Positions 9,102 to 17,551 of a stretch of DNA of 64,000 bases are shown one piece after another. Origin of the DNA: Pectobacterium carotovorum (GTDB lineage Bacteria; Pseudomonadota; Gammaproteobacteria; Enterobacterales; Enterobacteriaceae). The notes under the pieces were generated by a model. The model did no database searches. It worked only from the letters and a program-made list of their open reading frames with translations, and was not told the DNA's origin. Every line of letters starts with the position of its first letter. The stretch's first letter is position 1. The stretch is taken from contig CP066552.1 of NCBI GenBank assembly GCA_016415585.1, positions 3,286,001 to 3,350,000 on the forward strand. The letters are read 5' to 3'. Made by a program: the position numbers and the translations under genes.

Positions 9102-10178
9102 ATGAAGAAATTTACGCCCGCCCTGCTTGCACTGAGCTTACTGACTGCGTTACCGGCACTGGCTAATCAGAATGCCACCATTGCTCCCGTTCCGGCCACT
9201 ATCGCCAATCATGACGGCCCGGTTCGCATCGCAGTTATCCGCAATCTGGGTTCAGACGATAACACCACGCAGTTTGTTTCCGGCGTGCTCGAAGAAGGCA
9301 AAAAGCTGGGCTTTAAGGTCAGCACCTTTCTGAGCAACGGCGATGATGCCCGTTTTCAGGATTTCGTGAATCAGGCGATTAGCCAGAAATATGATGGCAT
9401 CATACTGTCACAGGGCCGCGACCCCTACTCTACCGATTTGATTAAACGCATCGTCGACAGCGGCATTGCCGTTTCCGTGTTTGATACCGCCGTGAACGGC
9501 GAAATCCCAGGCGTGACCGTCACCCAGCAGGATGACGCCTCACTGACTAACGAATCATTCGGCCAACTGGTGAAGGATTTCAACGGTAAAGCCAACATCA
9601 TCAAACTGTGGGTTGCCGGCTTCCCGCCGATGGAACGCCGCCAGCTTGCTTATCAACAGATCCTGAAAGCTAACCCCGGCATCAAGGAACTCGAATCGAT
9701 TGGTGCCGTGTCCTCTGACGTTCAGGGCGATACCGCCAACAAAGTCGGTGCGGTGCTGGCGAAATACCCGAAAGGCAAAATCGATGCAATCTGGGGATCG
9801 TGGGATGCCTTCAGCCAGGGTGCTTATAAAGCATTGAAAGAAAACGGCCGGACAGAAATCAAACTTTACAGCATCGATATCTCTAATCAGGATTTACAAC
9901 TGATGCGCGAAGCAAACAGCCCGTGGAAAGTCAGCGTGGCTGTCGATCCTAAGCTGATCGGTAAAGTGAACCTGCGTCTGGTTGCCAACAAGATTGCCGG
10001 TGAAGCGACACCTGCAACCTACGAGTTCCGTGCTGCTGCGATTCCACAGGCGCTGTTAGCCAGCCAGCCGGGGGCAGTCAATGTCGCCGGATTGGCGAAA
10101 ATCATCCCAGGCTGGGGCCACACGGATGATTTTATCGCACCGTGGTTTGCTACACTGGAAGCCAAACAGGCGAAATAA
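9102..10178 (+). CDS. Periplasmic sugar-binding protein of ABC type (no transporter genes nearby)
   Basis: This 358-residue protein begins with a signal peptide (MKKFTPALLALSLLTALPALA) and has the two-lobed fold of the ribose/galactose-binding family (Peripla_BP_4). Signatures include IAVIRNLGSDDNTTQFVSGV, DGIILSQGRDP, the hinge segment AIWGSWDAFSQGA and the later YSIDISNQD. It should capture a sugar or sugar-like ligand in the periplasm. The ATG at 9102 follows GGAG. No permease or ATPase gene is adjacent, which is odd for this family. The next gene, 14 bp downstream, encodes an LVIVD-repeat protein, so the two are probably co-transcribed. The substrate is unknown. Confidence 0.85.
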   Translation: MKKFTPALLALSLLTALPALANQNATIAPVPATIANHDGPVRIAVIRNLGSDDNTTQFVSGVLEEGKKLGFKVSTFLSNGDDARFQDFVNQAISQKYDGIILSQGRDPYSTDLIKRIVDSGIAVSVFDTAVNGEIPGVTVTQQDDASLTNESFGQLVKDFNGKANIIKLWVAGFPPMERRQLAYQQILKANPGIKELESIGAVSSDVQGDTANKVGAVLAKYPKGKIDAIWGSWDAFSQGAYKALKENGRTEIKLYSIDISNQDLQLMREANSPWKVSVAVDPKLIGKVNLRLVANKIAGEATPATYEFRAAAIPQALLASQPGAVNVAGLAKIIPGWGHTDDFIAPWFATLEAKQAK

Positions 10179-10192
10179 CACGGAGATAACTC

Positions 10193-11443
10193 ATGGCATC
10201 GACCCCTCTGCCCACCCCCGATTACAGCCGCAATATGCGGCTGATTGGGCACAGCGATCAGGGTGGCAGACCCGACGGCGTACAGGTGATGGTTCATCGC
10301 GGCTACGCTTACATCGGGCATATGGTTTCACAAGGTGTGTCGATTGTGGATGTGCGCGATGCCAAGAATCCCAAGCCGGCGGGGTTTATTGCTGCCCCGC
10401 CCGGCACCTGGAATATCCACCTGCAAACGCACGATGACCTGCTGCTTGTCGTCAACGCGCGCGATTTGTTTGCCGACGCCAGCTTCGCCGAGGAAAAAGT
10501 CTATTACACCCGCTCCGTCGCCGACACGGTCAGTACCAAACAGCAGGACAAAAGCTGGAGCGCTGGATTACGGATTTTCGATATCTCGACGCCAGATAAA
10601 CCCCGCGAAATCAGCTTCCTGCCATTGAACGGTATCGGCATTCACCGCATCTGGTACGTAGGTGGACGCTGGGCCTATGTCTCCGCTCTGCTCGATGGCT
10701 ACAGCGACTACATCTTTCTGACTATCGATTTGGCCGACCCGCAGCGCCCAGAGGTTGCTGGCCGCTATTGGCTACCCGGCATGCATACCGCTGGCGGAGA
10801 AACCGCAAGCTGGCCGGAAGGCAAGCGTTACGCCCTGCATCACGCCATCATCAGCGGCGACACCGCCTATGGAAGCTGGCGCGATGGTGGATTGACGCTG
10901 CTGGACGTGAGCGATCGTACCAACCCGCAGCTCATCAGCCACCGTAACTGGAGCCCACCGTTTGGCGGTGGCACACACACAGCGCTACCGCTGCCGGATC
11001 GCGATCTGCTAATCGTGCTGGATGAAGCGGTATTAGATAATCAGGAAGATGGCGAGAAGTTGATTTGGGTGTTCGATATTCGTGAACCGAGTCATCCGGT
11101 GAGCATTGCCACCTTTCCGCAGCCGAAAGAGGCGGACTATGTGAAGAAAGGTGCACACTTTGGCCCACATAACCTGCATGAAAATCGGCCCGGCAGCTTC
11201 ATCAGTTCGTCGCTGATTTTCGCCACGTACCAAAACGCAGGGGTACGGGCTTACGACATCAGTAACCCGTATCAGCCAAAGGAAACGGGTGCACTGGTAC
11301 CTGCTGCGCCAGAAAAAATGGTCGATAAGCGTCCCGGCAGACCGCAAATTATTCAGTCTTGCGATGTGTTTGTTGATGCCAACGGAATCATCTACAGCAC
11401 GGACTACAACGCGGGTTTATCGATTATCGAATACCGAGGTTAA
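10193..11443 (+). CDS. LVIVD-repeat (beta-propeller-like) protein of unknown function
   Basis: This 416-residue protein contains about six to seven LVIVD-type repeats, for example VSIVDVRDAKNPKPAGF, LRIFDISTPDKP, LTLLDVSDRTNPQL, IWVFDIREPSHPV and VRAYDISNPYQP. They are spread along the whole length and suggest a beta-propeller. No signal peptide or membrane helix is seen, so it is probably cytoplasmic. His-rich segments (HHAIIS, GPHNLHENRPG) could bind metal or substrate. It lies 14 bp after the sugar-binding protein gene and converges on pgl. No enzymatic function can be assigned; a lactonase-like or sugar-processing role would be a guess from fold and context. Confidence 0.8.
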   Translation: MASTPLPTPDYSRNMRLIGHSDQGGRPDGVQVMVHRGYAYIGHMVSQGVSIVDVRDAKNPKPAGFIAAPPGTWNIHLQTHDDLLLVVNARDLFADASFAEEKVYYTRSVADTVSTKQQDKSWSAGLRIFDISTPDKPREISFLPLNGIGIHRIWYVGGRWAYVSALLDGYSDYIFLTIDLADPQRPEVAGRYWLPGMHTAGGETASWPEGKRYALHHAIISGDTAYGSWRDGGLTLLDVSDRTNPQLISHRNWSPPFGGGTHTALPLPDRDLLIVLDEAVLDNQEDGEKLIWVFDIREPSHPVSIATFPQPKEADYVKKGAHFGPHNLHENRPGSFISSSLIFATYQNAGVRAYDISNPYQPKETGALVPAAPEKMVDKRPGRPQIIQSCDVFVDANGIIYSTDYNAGLSIIEYRG

Positions 11444-11446
11444 TCG

Positions 11447-11478
11447 AAAAAAAAGCCCTGCTGATCAATGCAGGGCTT
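11447..11478 (-). terminator. Terminator of pgl
   Basis: The stem AGCCCTG / CAGGGCT is followed on the minus strand by eight T residues (the A-run at about 11447-11453 on the plus strand). It is positioned just after the pgl stop codon. It also sits 4 bp past the stop of the convergent LVIVD gene. Confidence 0.85.
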
Positions 11479-11497
11479 ACTGTTGTGCTTGGTTTAC

Positions 11498-12496
11498 TTA
11501 GTCCAGCGCCAGCACCGACACCCACATTGGCCCCTGACCGACGGCGTAACGCGCCAGCGGTTGCAGATCGCCCGAGTTCTGGTCGATGTGATACACCTCA
11601 ATGTGCTGGGATTTTTGGCCTGCTGAAATCAGGAACTCACCGGTGTTGTCGATATTGAAACCGCGCGGCTGCGTTTCGGTTGGCTGATGACCCGCCAGCG
11701 TTAACGTGCTGCCGTCTTCTGATACCTGGAAAACACTCAGCAGGCTGGCAGTACGATCGCTGATGTACAGGAAGCGACCATTCGGCGTAATGTGAATATC
11801 TGCCGCCCAGCGCGTATCGCTGAAGCCTGCTGGCATAGCATCCAGCGTTTGCACTTTCTGCAATTCCCCACTGGCTGCATCCAATTGATATACGTCTACC
11901 GAGCTGTCCAGTTCATTCACACAATAGGCAAAGCGTTGATTCGGGTGGAAAGCCATATGGCGTGGTCCGGCACCCGCGACCGTCGTCATTTCAGCCTGAC
12001 GGTGTACGCTCAATTCGCCCGTCGCACCCAGATCGTACAGACGGATGCGGTCTTCTTTCAGGCACGGTGCCCACACAACAGAATTGGTTGGATCAATATT
12101 GGTAGAGTGGCACCCTTCCAGTCCGTCCAGTTGTTGGATCGGCTCGCCGACGATGCCATCCGCACCAATCGGGCTAACACTAACGCAGGCACCGCTATAA
12201 GACGCGCTGAACAGGAAACGTCCGTCTTTATCGGTAGACAGATGCGTCGGGCTGCCCGGTAAAGACGCGACACCCGCTTCCGTCAATTTACCCTGTTCAT
12301 CAATACGATAGCTCAGAACCCTGAAATCAGGACGAACCCCAACATACAGGTGACGCTTGTTCGGTGCGATCACCATCGGCTGAACTTGCCCTGAAACATC
12401 AACGGTTTGCAATAATGTCAGATTTCCCTGAGCACCGAGTTGCCAAACATGAATCTGCTGGCTTTCCGGGCTGGCGACATAAACCACTTGCTGCAT
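11498..12496 (-). CDS. pgl: 6-phosphogluconolactonase
   Basis: This is a seven-bladed propeller lactonase of the YbhE type, 332 residues against 331 in E. coli. It hydrolyses 6-phosphogluconolactone to 6-phosphogluconate in the oxidative pentose phosphate pathway (cytoplasm). Conserved segments include [40 protein letters not shown] and [10 protein letters not shown]. The ATG at 12494-12496 follows AAGGAG; an in-frame upstream ATG (12517) is not supported by homology. In E. coli pgl lies beside ybhA and the mod operon. Here about 3 kb of inserted DNA (IS remnant, acuR/acuI, tRNA-Ser) separates it from ybhA. Confidence 0.94.
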   Translation of the reverse strand: MQQVVYVASPESQQIHVWQLGAQGNLTLLQTVDVSGQVQPMVIAPNKRHLYVGVRPDFRVLSYRIDEQGKLTEAGVASLPGSPTHLSTDKDGRFLFSASYSGACVSVSPIGADGIVGEPIQQLDGLEGCHSTNIDPTNSVVWAPCLKEDRIRLYDLGATGELSVHRQAEMTTVAGAGPRHMAFHPNQRFAYCVNELDSSVDVYQLDAASGELQKVQTLDAMPAGFSDTRWAADIHITPNGRFLYISDRTASLLSVFQVSEDGSTLTLAGHQPTETQPRGFNIDNTGEFLISAGQKSQHIEVYHIDQNSGDLQPLARYAVGQGPMWVSVLALD

Positions 12497-12694
12497 CGTA
12501 TTCTCCTTATTTTTCACGCGAATGTGGCGGCACAGGAAGGCTCAAAAGAAGTTCATCAGAAGGATAATGAACCTGCTCAACCTGACGCACGGTATACCAT
12601 AAATGACCCATCACTTTATTCTACAGAGACATCGCAAGGCTACTATTGATTTGAGTAATGGCGGCAGTACGGACATGGATGCATAGGCACTAAA

Positions 12695-12921
12695 GGATCC
12701 GGTTATGATAACGTCCGCGTAGAAAGTATTTTCATTTGCTGGAAATGGAATGGAGCCACGACAAACGCTTTATCCGCCGTAAAATCATGAAGACAACGGT
12801 GTTTAATTATATAGAGTGCGATTACAATCGCTTGCGTTACGACAGTATGCGTAGCGGTTTCAGCCCAGAACAGTTTGAAACCAGAATCGGGCTTAAAGCC
12901 GAATCCACATTACATGGGTAA
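12695..12921 (+). pseudogene. Remnant of an IS3-family transposase (OrfB C-terminus, frameshifted)
   Basis: Two adjacent frames together resemble the end of an IS3-type DDE transposase. The first, from 12695, reads GSGYDNVRVESIF, matching the catalytic-Glu region (family pattern GNCxDNAxxESFF). Near 12735-12745 the match shifts to the frame LEMEWSHDKRFIRRKIMK then TTVFNYIECDYNRLR ... FSPEQFE, matching the family C-terminus (FxYIExxYNxxRxH ... LSPxxFE). The rest of the element and clear terminal inverted repeats are not recognisable. The copy is therefore inactive and old. Confidence 0.7.
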
Positions 12922-12933
12922 GATCACACTCAT

Positions 12934-12948
12934 AGAATCACCGATTCT
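12934..12948. promoter_or_regulatory. Short inverted repeat before acuR-type gene
   Basis: The inverted repeat AGAATC-ACC-GATTCT lies 30 bp upstream of the TetR-family gene. Its position would suit an autoregulatory operator. This is inference from symmetry and position only. Confidence 0.3.
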
Positions 12949-12977
12949 TTCTAGTTTGAATATGCAGGAGATGAGTC

Positions 12978-13634
12978 ATGACCAGCGAACCTCGCGGTCG
13001 AGGAAGACCACGAAAAATAGAAAGTACCTATGCAGATACTCGTAATGATCTGATCCGCAGTGGGCTTGAACTTCTGACGCAGAATGGATTTCTTTCGACG
13101 GGTGTCGATGCGATTGTCAAAAATGCCAGAGTCCCTAAAGGCTCATTTTATTATTACTTCAAGAACAAAGAGGAATATGCCCAGACCGTTCTGAATGCCT
13201 ATGACAGCTTCTTCGAACATAAATTAAAAAAACATCTGCATGCACCATTTTGCACCCCCATGTTACGTCTGGAAAATTTTATCCACGATGCCTGCGACGG
13301 GATTAAAAGGTACAATTTCACTCGGGGATGTCTGGTTGGAAATATGATGCAGGAGAGCCCAGGGCTTCCGCCATCCTTTATCAAACAGCTACAGGATATT
13401 CTTGAGAACTGGCAGTCACTTGTTGCGGCCTGTCTGTCAGATGCATTATCTTCAGGCGAAATATGCTCAGATATGAATGATAAACAACTGGCGGCTATTT
13501 TCTGGAGTGGCTGGGAAGGAGCCGTGATGCGCGCCAAACTTTATTGTTCAACCCAGCCTGTATACGATTTCTGGCGCTATTTCAAAACGTCTGTACGCTG
13601 TCTGCCGTCACACAATGCGGCAGTTGAAAAGTGA
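12978..13634 (+). CDS. acuR: TetR-family transcriptional regulator, AcuR-like
   Basis: The 218 residues have an N-terminal AT-hook-like basic patch (RGRGRPRK) and a TetR helix-turn-helix (about 22-68, with VDAIVKNARVPKGSFYYYFKNKEE). The ligand domain resembles the AcuR/YcdC-type C-terminal family (TRGCLVGNMMQE ... WEGAVMRAKL). The neighbouring convergent gene encodes an AcuI-type acryloyl-CoA reductase, and AcuR represses acuI in other proteobacteria; this supports the name. It probably senses a reactive electrophile such as acrylate. The ATG at 12978 follows AGGAG. It lies next to an IS remnant, on an accessory insertion relative to E. coli. Confidence 0.75.
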   Translation: MTSEPRGRGRPRKIESTYADTRNDLIRSGLELLTQNGFLSTGVDAIVKNARVPKGSFYYYFKNKEEYAQTVLNAYDSFFEHKLKKHLHAPFCTPMLRLENFIHDACDGIKRYNFTRGCLVGNMMQESPGLPPSFIKQLQDILENWQSLVAACLSDALSSGEICSDMNDKQLAAIFWSGWEGAVMRAKLYCSTQPVYDFWRYFKTSVRCLPSHNAAVEK

Positions 13635-13639
13635 AAATA

Positions 13640-13658
13640 GGGGCCGATGCCGGTCCCC
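13640..13658. terminator. Short hairpin between convergent acuR and acuI
   Basis: GGGG-CCG pairs with CGG-(T)-CCCC across a 4-nt loop; ATTTTT follows about 7 bp later on the plus strand. It lies between two convergent stop codons 50 bp apart, so it could serve both. The match to a canonical terminator is weak. Confidence 0.4.
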
Positions 13659-13683
13659 CACGAGATTTTTAACCTGAATCTGT

Positions 13684-14667
13684 TTAGTTACACTGAATGA
13701 TGGCTCGACCGCGAACGCCACCACTCAGAAGTTTTTCGGCTACATTAATGGCCTCACTGAGCGGGTAGACGCTGGTCAGACTATCCAGTTTGGACTCAGG
13801 CAAATACTGTAACGCCTGTTGCCATATCACTGCTCTTTTCTCTTTCGCGAACATGACACTATCGACCCCCTTCAGCGTGACACCACGTAGAATAAACGGA
13901 GCCACATTACTCATCAGATCCATACCCTGCGCCATCCCACAGGCCGCAACAATACTGCCATAACGTACTCCAGCACAGGCGTTGCAGAGCGTGTGGCTAC
14001 CTACCGTATCGATAGCAGCAGCCCAACGTTCTTTCTGTAACGGTTTGCCTGGACTGGAAAGTTCGGTACGATTAATGATGTCATTAACCCCGACGGTTTT
14101 ATAAAGCCATTCAGCTTCTTCCGGTCTACCTGTCGATGCAGTCACGTGGTAACCCATTGATGCAAGGATCATGGCGGCAATGCTACCAACGCCTCCGCTG
14201 GCGCCCGTAACCAGTACCGTGCCATCTTCAGGCTTCACGCCATGTTTCAGCAGCGCGTCGACGCATAACATCGCGGTAAAGCCAGCAGTCCCGATTGCCA
14301 TTACGTGTTTACTGTTTGCACCAGCCGGAAGCGGCGTCAGCCAGTCACCCTTCACTCGAGCTTTTTCGGACAACCCGCCCCAGTGCTTTTCCCCAACACC
14401 CCAGCCAGTCAACAGAACCTTATCACCAACCTGATAATCAGGATGTGAACTTTCAGACACCGTACCGGCAAGATCGATACCCGGCACCATCGGGAAATGG
14501 CGGACAATCGGGCCACGCCCAGTGATGGCCAGAGCATCTTTATAATTGATTGATGAATAGTCAATATTGACAGTCACATCCCCCTCAGGCAGTTCGTTTT
14601 CTGTGACTTCAGCGAGCATTGCAGTATAAACATCTTCTTTCTTATTGATTAATAAAGATTTAAACAT
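13684..14667 (-). CDS. acuI: Acryloyl-CoA reductase (NADPH), AcuI/YhdH type
   Basis: This 327-residue zinc-free medium-chain dehydrogenase/reductase has an N-terminal GroES-like domain and a Rossmann NADPH site (VLVTGASGGVGSIAAMIL). The ending MAQGMDLMSNVAPFILRGVT is typical of YhdH/AcuI, which reduces acryloyl-CoA to propionyl-CoA and so detoxifies acrylate. The ATG at 14665-14667 (MFKSLL) is preceded by GAGGTG; the in-frame GTG two codons earlier overlaps that Shine-Dalgarno and is rejected. The gene converges with an AcuR-like regulator, and a possible operator lies about 58 bp upstream. Confidence 0.88.
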   Translation of the reverse strand: MFKSLLINKKEDVYTAMLAEVTENELPEGDVTVNIDYSSINYKDALAITGRGPIVRHFPMVPGIDLAGTVSESSHPDYQVGDKVLLTGWGVGEKHWGGLSEKARVKGDWLTPLPAGANSKHVMAIGTAGFTAMLCVDALLKHGVKPEDGTVLVTGASGGVGSIAAMILASMGYHVTASTGRPEEAEWLYKTVGVNDIINRTELSSPGKPLQKERWAAAIDTVGSHTLCNACAGVRYGSIVAACGMAQGMDLMSNVAPFILRGVTLKGVDSVMFAKEKRAVIWQQALQYLPESKLDSLTSVYPLSEAINVAEKLLSGGVRGRAIIQCN

Positions 14668-14724
14668 CTTCACCTCGTATATCCGGTTATATGACCGTCA
14701 GTATTCAGGAGTATAATAAAAATA

Positions 14725-14740
14725 TTGACCGATCGTCTAA
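14725..14740. promoter_or_regulatory. Candidate TetR-type operator upstream of acuI
   Basis: TTGACCGATCGTCTAA contains an imperfect dyad (TTGAC-N5-GTCTA around CGATC) about 58 bp before the acuI start. It is reminiscent of GAC/GTC dyads bound by TetR-family electrophile sensors. The assignment is positional inference. The rest of 14741-15055 shows no gene or structure I can support. Confidence 0.35.
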
Positions 14741-15055
14741 AAACTAACGAAACTATCTCACTATTTTGTCGAAATTCAAGAATTATCCTGTAAACCATTA
14801 CTTTTTCAGATGTGCTTTTGACCCATATCAAAATGAGGTCTGATTCCGCAAAGCACGCTGGTGTTGATGCAAATCCTGTTACAGCCATCCAGTGGATCAG
14901 AAATCAGTTCAGTAGATGGGCATGTTACTTGTGTTGTTGTACCAAACGCGTTTAGGGGGAGAGATTTAGAAATGCTAGACCTTGAATCACTGCTGAGAGG
15001 TTACAATTTATTTGCTGGGCTGCGGCGGGATAAGGTTCTACATAAAACTACAAAC

Positions 15056-15083
15056 AAAAAAGCCTCCAACTAAGGAGGCTTTT
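15056..15083 (-). terminator. Terminator of the tRNA-Ser gene
   Basis: The stem AGCCTCC / GGAGGCT is flanked by A-runs and T-runs; on the minus strand it is followed by TTTTTTG. It lies about 65 bp downstream of the tRNA-Ser 3' end. Confidence 0.8.
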
Positions 15084-15146
15084 ATGCTGCATGTTATGCA
15101 GGATAGAATCAAAATAATTTACGACCCATTGACTCTATTGAATGTG

Positions 15147-15234
15147 TGGCGGAGGAGTAGAGATTCGAACTCTAGAACACTTTCGCGTCGCCGGTTTTCA
15201 AGACCGGTGCCTTCAACCACTCGGCCACTCCTCC
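15147..15234 (-). tRNA. serT: tRNA-Ser (anticodon UGA)
   Basis: An 88-nt class II tRNA on the minus strand, GGAGGAGTGGCCGAGTGG at the 5' end and CTCCTCCGCCA at the 3' end. The CCA is encoded. The anticodon loop CTTGAAA gives UGA, the variable arm is long, and the T-loop TTCGAAT is intact. It closely matches E. coli serT in length and layout. It reads UCA/UCG/UCU codons. It sits at the edge of the accessory block between pgl and ybhA. Confidence 0.96.
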
Positions 15235-15507
15235 GCAATGACGCGCACTATAAACAGTACGCCGCACATTGTAAAGCAGCGTTGTGATCAACTGCTTAAA
15301 AAATAGATGATAAGCCGTTGAAAGCATAGAAAATCAACAATGCCGCTGTAAAACCGTCCGTTTAGCCTTATTTCCCACCGCCGCGCTGAATCCTTCGTCA
15401 TCAAATGAACCTCAGACAATTTTATCTCGCTGTTGTCTGTCTATTTTTCGCCGCGTCCTTTATCGTAAGACTCATTTGATACCCACATTTTTATTTGCGA
15501 GATAACG

Positions 15508-16329
15508 ATGACCTACCGAGTAATTGCACTTGATCTTGATGGTACGCTACTGAATCAACAGAAAAAAATCCTGCCCGAATCACTTACTGCACTTGCGCTG
15601 GCCCGTCAGCAAGGCATAAAAGTGATGATCGTCACCGGACGCCACCACTCGGCAATTCATCCTTTCTATCAGGGTTTGCAGTTGGATACGCCCGCTATCT
15701 GCTGTAACGGCACCTACGTCTATGATTACCAGCAGGGCCAAGCGTCCCACACCAATCCGCTCTCTGTCGAACAAGCAAAAAATGTCATCACGCTGTTAGA
15801 AGAATTTGATATTCATGGGCTGATGTATGCCGATGACGACATGTATTACCAGTATCCTACCGGGCACGTAGTCCGCACGCTGGCATGGGCGGCTAACCTG
15901 CCGGAACAGCAGCGTCCTCGTTTCGCTCAGGTGGAAAATCTGGTGCGTCAAACAGAAGCGTCCCACGCTATCTGGAAATTCGCGACCACGCACGCCGATG
16001 TTCCCACACTGAACCATTTCGCCGCAGAAGTGGAAAAGCAGCTCGGATTGGCCTGCGAGTGGTCATGGCAGGATCAGGTTGATATCGCCCAAACCGGCAA
16101 CAGCAAAGGCAAGCTGCTCCAGCAATGGCTTGGCGAACAGGGCATCAGCATGAAGGACGTCGTGGCATTCGGCGACAACTTTAACGACATCAGTATGCTG
16201 GAAGGCGTAGGGTTAGGCGTCGCGATGGGCAACAGCGCCGATGAGATCAAAGCACGTGCCGATCTGGTGATTGGCAGCAATGAAGAACCCAGCATCGCCG
16301 ACGTTATCCGTACCCGCATTCTGGCATAA
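15508..16329 (+). CDS. ybhA: HAD-family pyridoxal phosphate phosphatase YbhA
   Basis: This 273-residue Cof-type HAD hydrolase has motif I DLDGTLL (catalytic Asp10/Asp12), motif II VTGRHH and motif III/IV GDNFNDISML. It aligns throughout with E. coli YbhA (272 aa), a cytoplasmic phosphatase acting on pyridoxal 5'-phosphate and some sugar phosphates. In E. coli ybhA lies between modC and pgl, and the same order is retained here with insertions on both sides. The ATG at 15508 follows the sequence GCGAGATAACG. It converges with glk over a shared hairpin. Confidence 0.93.
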   Translation: MTYRVIALDLDGTLLNQQKKILPESLTALALARQQGIKVMIVTGRHHSAIHPFYQGLQLDTPAICCNGTYVYDYQQGQASHTNPLSVEQAKNVITLLEEFDIHGLMYADDDMYYQYPTGHVVRTLAWAANLPEQQRPRFAQVENLVRQTEASHAIWKFATTHADVPTLNHFAAEVEKQLGLACEWSWQDQVDIAQTGNSKGKLLQQWLGEQGISMKDVVAFGDNFNDISMLEGVGLGVAMGNSADEIKARADLVIGSNEEPSIADVIRTRILA

Positions 16330-16337
16330 CCAGCAGT

Positions 16338-16382
16338 AACGCAATCAGGCAGGAGAGAGCTGCCGCTTTACCTGATTGCGTT
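16338..16382. terminator. Long inverted repeat between convergent ybhA and glk
   Basis: The arms AACGCAATCAGG and CCTGATTGCGTT (12 bp, perfect) enclose a smaller GGCAG/CTGCC hairpin. It fills the gap between two convergent stop codons. There is no long T-tract. It probably acts as a bidirectional transcription end. Confidence 0.6.
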
Positions 16383-16398
16383 CAACGACCAAACTGAC

Positions 16399-17364
16399 TT
16401 ACAACGCGCTGCCCAGCACCTGTCGCAGATAAGCGCCCGCCCCCATTAATCCCGGCTGCTCATGGGTAATCAGGTACACAGGGATATCCTGCATGTAGCC
16501 TTTGAACCGCCCTTTGTCCTCAAAAGCCGCCCGAAAACCGGAGGCTTTAAAAAACTCCAGAAAGCGCGGAACAATGCCGCCAGCAATATACACGCCGCCA
16601 AATGTGCCTAAATTTAATGCCAGATTGCCGCCGAAGCGTCCCATGATGACGCAGAATAACGACAGCGCGCGGCGGCAATCCACATCCGTATTGTCGACGG
16701 CACGTTCGGTAATATCTTTTGGCTCCAGCGCCTCCGGCGTACGTTCATCAGACAGCACCACGGCACGGTAAATATTCACCAGCCCCTGCCCGGACAGCAA
16801 ACGCTCCGCAGAAACATGTCCTAACGATTGACGTAAAATAACCAGAATTTTGTCTTCTTCATCGCTATTCGCCGCAAAATCCACGTGACCGCCCTCGCCC
16901 GGCAGGCTAATCCATTGATTGGCGGCATGCACCAGATGAGCGACGCCTAACCCCGTGCCTGCACCATACACAGCTATCGGTTTACCTGGCACGGGCTCCC
17001 CGCCGCCAAATTGGAGTAAATCCGTGTTAGTCATCACCGGCACCGCCATGGAAACAGCAGTAAAATCGTTGATGAGCTCAAAGTGGCGTAAACCTAAACT
17101 CGCTTTCATTTCAGCGATGGAAAATGCCCAGGTGTGATTCGTCATTGCCACCCAGTCACCGGTAATCGGGCAAGCAATCGCGATACAGGCATCCTGTATC
17201 GTGACCTGTCGCGAATCGAGATAATCACGAATTGCCCCTTCCAGAGAAGGGAAATCCAGCCCGGAATAGGTCTCGGTTTGCGATAATTCGCCCGTTGTGG
17301 CATCACACAATGCCAAACGCGTATTGGTGCCGCCGACATCGCCCACTAAAACAAAGTGCGTCAT
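16399..17364 (-). CDS. glk: Glucokinase
   Basis: This ROK-unrelated bacterial glucokinase (321 residues, same as E. coli Glk) makes glucose 6-phosphate from cytosolic glucose and ATP. It shows the phosphate-binding N-terminus [16 protein letters not shown], the substrate region [13 protein letters not shown] and a glycine-rich GAGTGLGVA motif. The ATG at 17362-17364 (MTHFVLVGD) matches the family start; seven extra in-frame upstream codons do not. It is divergent from the carbohydrate permease gene, and two LacI-type operators lie in the shared intergenic region. It may therefore process glucose released by that pathway (inference). Confidence 0.95.
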   Translation of the reverse strand: MTHFVLVGDVGGTNTRLALCDATTGELSQTETYSGLDFPSLEGAIRDYLDSRQVTIQDACIAIACPITGDWVAMTNHTWAFSIAEMKASLGLRHFELINDFTAVSMAVPVMTNTDLLQFGGGEPVPGKPIAVYGAGTGLGVAHLVHAANQWISLPGEGGHVDFAANSDEEDKILVILRQSLGHVSAERLLSGQGLVNIYRAVVLSDERTPEALEPKDITERAVDNTDVDCRRALSLFCVIMGRFGGNLALNLGTFGGVYIAGGIVPRFLEFFKASGFRAAFEDKGRFKGYMQDIPVYLITHEQPGLMGAGAYLRQVLGSAL

Positions 17365-17491
17365 TCTTCTTTTCCCCTCAAACAAAGCAGATATCCGATC
17401 ATTGCGCGAAAACAGCCAGCTACGCTATGGCTATATAACTTTCTAGTGATAAGGATCTCATTTATGGCTAAAAGCTGCGGTTAAGTTAAAA

Positions 17492-17533
17492 GTAATCGAT
17501 TACATTTAGAAAACACAAATTGTAATCGATTAC
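17492..17533. promoter_or_regulatory. Paired LacI-family operators before the permease gene
   Basis: Two identical 12-bp palindromes GTAATCGATTAC occupy 17492-17503 and 17522-17533, 30 bp centre to centre (about three helical turns). The second ends 18 bp before the permease ATG, so bound repressor would block transcription. The same core occurs upstream of the exported TIM-barrel gene at 23237-23248. A LacI-family gene lies within the locus at 21277-22257. They also lie about 130-170 bp upstream of the divergent glk. Confidence 0.8.
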
Positions 17534-17551
17534 TTTTAAGAGGGATACCAC

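Noticed and set aside
14861..15073. 70-codon open frame between acuI and tRNA-Ser
   Set aside because: It overlaps the tRNA terminator and has no recognisable domain. A shorter start (14972) has a purine-rich upstream stretch, but evidence is too thin to call a gene.
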